Shown here: piece after piece, positions 60,210 to 64,000 of the stretch
Layout of the letters: each line of letters opens with the position of its first letter
Position numbering within the stretch: position 1 is the stretch's first letter
Source of the DNA: FEN-1219 sp039933105
GTDB taxonomy: Bacteria > Pseudomonadota > Gammaproteobacteria > Steroidobacterales > Rariloculaceae
DNA length: 64,000 nt
Direction of reading: 5' to 3'
Assembly (NCBI GenBank): GCA_039933105.1
Contig: JBDTOT010000006.1
Location: 62,001 to 126,000 of the forward strand
Translations under genes and position numbers: made by a program
The notes under the pieces: generated by a model
The model's input: only the letters and a program-made list of their open reading frames with translations
Told to the model about the DNA's origin: nothing
Database searches by the model: none

Positions 60210-61745
60210 ATGACCGAGCCCGTCCGCGCGAATCGCATCGATCACCCTGTGCGCCATGCGCGCGGCGTGGTGTTGCCGCCGAACAAGACCGCTAGCACGC
60301 AACACCCGCTCGAGGCGGCGCCGCTGCCGCGCGAGCTCATCATCACGCTCGAAGGCGGTCTTTCCGCGCGCGATCTGCGGCCCGCCGCCGAGACCGGGCA
60401 GCGCGTGCTTAGAGGCCAGCCGCTGGTACAGGGCGGCAGCTCGCTTTCCACATGGACGCACGCCAGCACGTCCGGCGTGGTGCGGTCGATCGAGACGCGA
60501 GCCATCGCTCACCCGCGCAGGCGCCACGCGCTGTGCGCGATGATCGAACCCGACGGCCTCGACGAACCGGCGCCGGACCTGCACCCGCCCGACGTCGCGC
60601 AGTGGGACACGCCGGACAAACTCGCGCTCGCTTTGAGCCGCGCGGGCTTGAGTGGCCTCGGCGGCGCCGTGTTCCCCACGGGCCTCAAGCTCTCTGCCAC
60701 CGCACGCCACAAGACCCGTCTCGTCATCATCAACGGCATGGAGTGCGAGCCGTACATCAGCTGCGACGACATGCTGATGCGCACGAGCCCCAAAGACGTG
60801 ATCGCCGGCGCGCTCGCGCTCGTGGCGCTCACGGGCGCCGAACAGGGCGTGATCGGCATCGAAGAAGACAAGCCGCAGGCGCACAAAGCGCTGCACGATG
60901 CGCTGCCGAAGCTCGACACGCAGCAGAAGCTTTCCATCGTCACGCTGCCGGTGCGCTACCCCGCGGGGGGCGAACGGCAGCTGATCGAGGCGCTCACGGG
61001 GGAGGAGGTGCCGAGCCTCGCGAAGCCCACGGACTTAGGTCTGCTCGTGCAGAACGTGGGCACGGCCACGGCGCTCTACCGGTACCTGGCCACCGGCCAC
61101 CCGATGACGAGCCGCGTGACCACGGTGACCGGCGCCGTCAAAACGCCGCGCAACTTCGAGGTGCGCCTCGGCACCCCCATCGCCGACCTGGTGGCGGCGT
61201 GCGGAGGCTATACAGGGAGCGTCGCCCGGTTGATCATGGGCGGCAGCATGATGGGCATTGCGCTCGCGAGCGACGAGATGCCCGTGGGCCGCGCGACGAA
61301 CTGCATCGTGGCGGCTACCCGAGAAGAGTTACGCCAGAACGACGAGGCCTTGCCTTGCATACGCTGCGGAAACTGTTCGGATGTGTGCCCTGCGCGCCTG
61401 ATGCCGCAGGAGCTCTTCCTTGCCGCGACGCATGGCGAACTCGGCACGCTCGAAGGCATGGGTCTCTTCGACTGCATCGAGTGCGGCTGTTGCGACGTGG
61501 TGTGCCCGAGCCACATCTCGCTCACCGAAAGTTTCCGGGTGGACAAGCGTAACGTCGTGCAAGCGCTCGACCTTCCGGCGCGTGCGCGCCGGCTCGACAC
61601 GCGCGAGCAGCTGCGGCGCGAACGCGTCGCGCGCTGGGAGCGCGAGCACGGTGAAGCGGGCGTCGAACCGCTGCCGTTCAAATCACGACTCGAAGCGGTA
61701 GCAGACCTCATCGCGCGTGCGCGGGAGGCTACGAAGACGTCTTAG
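60210..61745 (+). CDS. rnfC: RnfC-type electron transport subunit, without other rnf genes
   Basis: A 511-residue cytoplasmic-side subunit of the Rnf complex (ferredoxin:NAD oxidoreductase or SoxR reducer). It contains the flavin/NAD motif region GLSGLGGAVFPTGLKL, MECEPYISCDDMLMR and PAGGERQLIEALTG. Two [4Fe-4S] sites at the C-terminus are CIRCGNCSDVCP and CIECGCCDVVCP. The order is normal (NQR-like N-terminal domain, core, SLBB and ferredoxin domains). No rnfA, B, D, G or E gene is adjacent: a methyltransferase-like gene is upstream and a CBS gene is downstream. The other subunits may be elsewhere, or this copy acts separately. Confidence 0.92.
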   Translation: MTEPVRANRIDHPVRHARGVVLPPNKTASTQHPLEAAPLPRELIITLEGGLSARDLRPAAETGQRVLRGQPLVQGGSSLSTWTHASTSGVVRSIETRAIAHPRRRHALCAMIEPDGLDEPAPDLHPPDVAQWDTPDKLALALSRAGLSGLGGAVFPTGLKLSATARHKTRLVIINGMECEPYISCDDMLMRTSPKDVIAGALALVALTGAEQGVIGIEEDKPQAHKALHDALPKLDTQQKLSIVTLPVRYPAGGERQLIEALTGEEVPSLAKPTDLGLLVQNVGTATALYRYLATGHPMTSRVTTVTGAVKTPRNFEVRLGTPIADLVAACGGYTGSVARLIMGGSMMGIALASDEMPVGRATNCIVAATREELRQNDEALPCIRCGNCSDVCPARLMPQELFLAATHGELGTLEGMGLFDCIECGCCDVVCPSHISLTESFRVDKRNVVQALDLPARARRLDTREQLRRERVARWEREHGEAGVEPLPFKSRLEAVADLIARAREATKTS

Positions 61746-61762
61746 CAGAGGCCGGGGGGCGA

Positions 61763-62191
61763 ATGCATAACATCCGAGATATTCTGCGCGAGAAGGGGAC
61801 GAAGGTTCAGTCCATCGATCCCGCCACGACCGTGTACGACGCCATCAGCCTGATGGCCGAGCACGGGATTGGCGCGCTGCTGGTGATGGAGAACGACAAG
61901 CCCATCGGCTTGTTCTCCGAGCGCGACTACACGCGCAAGCTCGCGCTGCAGGGGCTGCGCTCGAGGGACACGGCTGTGCGCGCCATCATGAGCAGCCCGG
62001 TGCTCACGATTTCCCCCGACGCTTCGGTTCAACAGGCGCTCGAGACGATGACGGAGAAATACATCCGGCATCTGCCGGTGGTGGACCGCTCCGGCGTCGT
62101 CGGCATGGTGTCGATCGGGGATCTGGTGAAGGCGGTGATTCAGGATCAGCAATCGTTGATCGAGCAGTTGGAAGGTTATCTCGTGCGGTGA
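61763..62191 (+). CDS. CBS-pair protein
   Basis: A 142-residue protein made of two CBS domains: VYDAISLMAEHGIGALLVME with KPIGLFSERDY, and VQQALETMTEKYIRHLPVVD with VVGMVSIGDLVKAVI. CBS pairs bind adenine nucleotides such as AMP, ATP or NADH and regulate partners. Stand-alone members are common in proteobacteria. It has no other domain. Start ATG at 61763 follows six G by only four bases. It lies 17 bp after rnfC, so it may sense the energy or redox state in the same unit. Confidence 0.93.
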   Translation: MHNIRDILREKGTKVQSIDPATTVYDAISLMAEHGIGALLVMENDKPIGLFSERDYTRKLALQGLRSRDTAVRAIMSSPVLTISPDASVQQALETMTEKYIRHLPVVDRSGVVGMVSIGDLVKAVIQDQQSLIEQLEGYLVR

Positions 62192-62237
62192 GCGCAGGTT
62201 CTGTCGCGGATACGCCGCGGCACACGGGGGAGTGAAT

Positions 62238-63359
62238 ATGAGAGGGCGTCTTATCCTTGGCGCGACGTTCGTCGCGCTCGTGAGTTCAACGCTGGTTCTC
62301 CCTCGAGCCGTCGCGCAGACCGCCGGCCAGCCGGCCGTAGCCGCACCCGTGCAAGGAGTGTCTGGCGGGGAGCCGTGCAAAGGCTCGCCCTTATGCGCGT
62401 GGAGCCGCGAGCGCGACACCATTGCCCACGAACTTCGCCCAGCCACTCTTGGCTTCAAGTTCGAGTACCCGTTCGCGTTGCCGGAAGGCGGTGGCGGCGT
62501 ATCGGCGGTCGCGATTAATTCGAAGGGCCACCTGTTCGCGTTTCAGCGCAACGCCGCCGGCAAGCCGCAGCTGTTCGAGTTCGACGCGAACCACAAGCTC
62601 GTGCGCAGCATCGGCGAGGACGTGATCGGCCACCAGAACAAAGCGCACGGCATGGCCATCGACGCAGAGGACAACCTCTGGATCTGCGATGAGAACGGCG
62701 ACACGGTGATGAAGATCAGCCCGCAGGGCAAGCTGCTGATGACGATCGGCGTGCGCGGGCAGCGCGGCGATTGGGACGAGGCGAAAGGGCAGCGCTTGCT
62801 CTGGCAGCCGCTGCACGTGGCGTTCGGCGCGAACGGCGACGTCTACATCGGCCAGGGTCACGCGAACGAGAGCCCGAACGACGTCGACAAATCACCGGCG
62901 AACCGCATCGGCGCGGCGCGCGTGCTGCATCTCGACAAGAACGGCAAGTTCATCAATCAATGGTTCGGCAACCGTGGCGGCCAGGGCCACTTCAGCATGG
63001 TGCACGGCCTCGCCGTGAATCCCGACAATGGCAACGTGTACATCGGTGATCGAGAGGAATACCGGTTGGTGGTGTACGACGCGCAGGGCAAATTCATCAA
63101 GACGATTCAGATGCGCAATCTAACCTGCGCGCTCTACGTCGACCCGCACAAACAGCTGTGGCTCGCGACCGGGCAGGACGGCCAGATCTTCAAGGTCGAT
63201 TGGGATGGCAATGTGCTTGGTGCGATCGGCAATGGGCCGGGCACGGGTGACGGCCAGTTCAACGAGGCCGCATATATGGCGATGGATGCGCAGGGCAATC
63301 TGTACGCGGGCGACACGAACCGCGCGCGGGTGACGATGCTGACGACATCGACGAAGTAG
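62238..63359 (+). CDS. Exported NHL-repeat propeller
   Basis: A 373-residue protein with signal peptide (LGATFVALVSSTLVLPRAVAQ). The mature part has six NHL-like repeats: VSAVAINSKGHLFAFQR, AHGMAIDAEDNLWICDENG, PLHVAFGANGDVYIGQG, VHGLAVNPDNGNVYIGDREE, TCALYVDPHKQLWLATGQDG and AYMAMDAQGNLYAGDTN. This resembles peptidyl-hydroxyglycine lyase-like NHL propellers, which often carry no enzyme activity. The start ATG 62238 follows GGGGGAGTG; a GTG at 62232 is also in frame. It is probably a separate unit from the CBS gene. Convergent with the M20 peptidase gene. Confidence 0.9.
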   Translation: MRGRLILGATFVALVSSTLVLPRAVAQTAGQPAVAAPVQGVSGGEPCKGSPLCAWSRERDTIAHELRPATLGFKFEYPFALPEGGGGVSAVAINSKGHLFAFQRNAAGKPQLFEFDANHKLVRSIGEDVIGHQNKAHGMAIDAEDNLWICDENGDTVMKISPQGKLLMTIGVRGQRGDWDEAKGQRLLWQPLHVAFGANGDVYIGQGHANESPNDVDKSPANRIGAARVLHLDKNGKFINQWFGNRGGQGHFSMVHGLAVNPDNGNVYIGDREEYRLVVYDAQGKFIKTIQMRNLTCALYVDPHKQLWLATGQDGQIFKVDWDGNVLGAIGNGPGTGDGQFNEAAYMAMDAQGNLYAGDTNRARVTMLTTSTK

Positions 63360-63391
63360 CGATCGCCACTAGATCCACGGCTCGTTGCGCG

Positions 63392-64000
63392 TCAACGCCG
63401 GTACGGCGTGCTCAACAGGCTGTACAGCGTTTCGGTGCCCGTAACGAAATCGCCGATGCGCAGGTTCTCGTTCGCCGCGTGCTGGTTGTTGTCGGCGTTC
63501 ACCGTGGGCAGCAGCACGAATGGCGCGTGCACCGCCGCCACCAGCACATCCGTCGGCACCGTGCCGCCCATCATGCGGATGCGCACCGGGTCCTCGCCGG
63601 GGCGCGGCGCCGTCGGCGCGCGCAGCGCCTGCGTGGCCCAGCGGCCGATGGCTGAATCCATCGGCATGCGCTCGGCCGCGGTGCTCGGGCCGAGCGTGAA
63701 GCTCGCGAGCTTGTCGAACTTCGCGCGCTCCGCGTCCGTGGGCGCGCCCGTTACCAGGTGAAAGCCCGCGCGCTCGATGTGCGTGCGCACCAGCTCGAAC
63801 AGGTGCCTGCCGTCCGTCTCGGGCGTGGTGCGCAGGTCGAGCTCGGCCACGGCCTGGCTCGGGATGGTGTTCGTGGCCAGTGCGCCCACGCCCCCCGCCG
63901 CAATGCCGCGCACGTTCAGCGACGGATACTGCAGCGACTCCTGGTAGCTGGCGCCCACGCGCTCGGCGCGTGCGATGCCGATGCGCGCGCGCAGCGCGGG
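63392..64000 (-). CDS. M20-family metallo-peptidase, 5' end outside window
   Basis: The last 202 codons of a longer gene, open to the end of the window. It shows the M20/M25/M40 dimerisation domain and the second half of the catalytic domain: LNVRGIAAGGVGALATNTIP, AVAELDLRTTPETDG, MGGTVPTDVLVAA and the C-terminal metal His in NQHAANENLRIGDFV. Relatives are amino-acylases, carboxypeptidases or dipeptidases; exact specificity cannot be set from this part. A signal peptide, if any, would be outside the window. Confidence 0.88.
   Translation of the reverse strand, partial: PALRARIGIARAERVGASYQESLQYPSLNVRGIAAGGVGALATNTIPSQAVAELDLRTTPETDGRHLFELVRTHIERAGFHLVTGAPTDAERAKFDKLASFTLGPSTAAERMPMDSAIGRWATQALRAPTAPRPGEDPVRIRMMGGTVPTDVLVAAVHAPFVLLPTVNADNNQHAANENLRIGDFVTGTETLYSLLSTPYRR

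Overview
The window is high-GC, densely coded DNA with no gap longer than about 250 bases between genes. I see no tRNA, rRNA, insertion sequence, prophage or CRISPR array. YceH, YbaK, RnfC, an IorA/IorB-type oxidoreductase, an RND pump and abundant Tat and Sec signals suggest a soil or water gammaproteobacterium of the Steroidobacter kind. That placement is inference; an acidobacterium with similar content is not excluded. Most proteins are exported, and many are oxidative: PQQ or sorbosone-type beta-propellers, cytochrome c motifs and molybdopterin enzymes.

Layout. 1-3.4 kb: partial LVIVD protein, type B carboxylesterase, PIN-domain protein with an unknown partner. 4.1-9.1 kb: long exported protein of unknown function, carboxymuconolactone-decarboxylase-like protein, membrane protein, SMP-30 propeller, YceH. 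9.2-11.9 kb: MFS transporter, msrA-msrB. 11.9-19.4 kb: the densest unexplained region, with three DUF6152-type genes, four genes sharing a GxWEGDTLVVxT motif, and two sorbosone-dehydrogenase-like genes in mirror-image operons. 19.5-24 kb: RND adaptor and pump. 24-34 kb: REC-GGDEF-EAL protein coupled to a giant hybrid kinase, a subtilase with Trp-rich repeats, a degenerate GGDEF-EAL protein. 34-38.9 kb: second long exported protein with a cupin, Gly/Ala-rich protein, unknown exported proteins (one frameshifted), YbaK. 38.9-47.3 kb: MFS and class V aminotransferase, another DUF6152/WEGDT pair, Mn-type SOD with an unusual N-terminus, SDR and IorAB. 47.4-55.6 kb: five-gene operon for exported proteins (DUF1592, DUF1552, metallo-hydrolase, ankyrin, PQQ dehydrogenase). 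55.6-64 kb: TIGR03118-type lipoprotein, a fifth DUF6152/WEGDT pair, exported methyltransferase-like protein, a lone RnfC, CBS protein, NHL propeller and a partial M20 peptidase.

The best candidate for an undescribed system is the DUF6152/WEGDT pairing. All five DUF6152 genes lie next to a WEGDT gene. All five DUF6152 precursors have an A/V-x-A cleavage signal directly before His-His, so each mature protein should start with His-His, as copper histidine-brace proteins start with His. Two pairs sit in operons with sorbosone-type dehydrogenases, and two of the clusters share a promoter-like element. A second candidate is the DUF1592-to-PQQ operon, whose metallo-hydrolase has lost two usual metal ligands.
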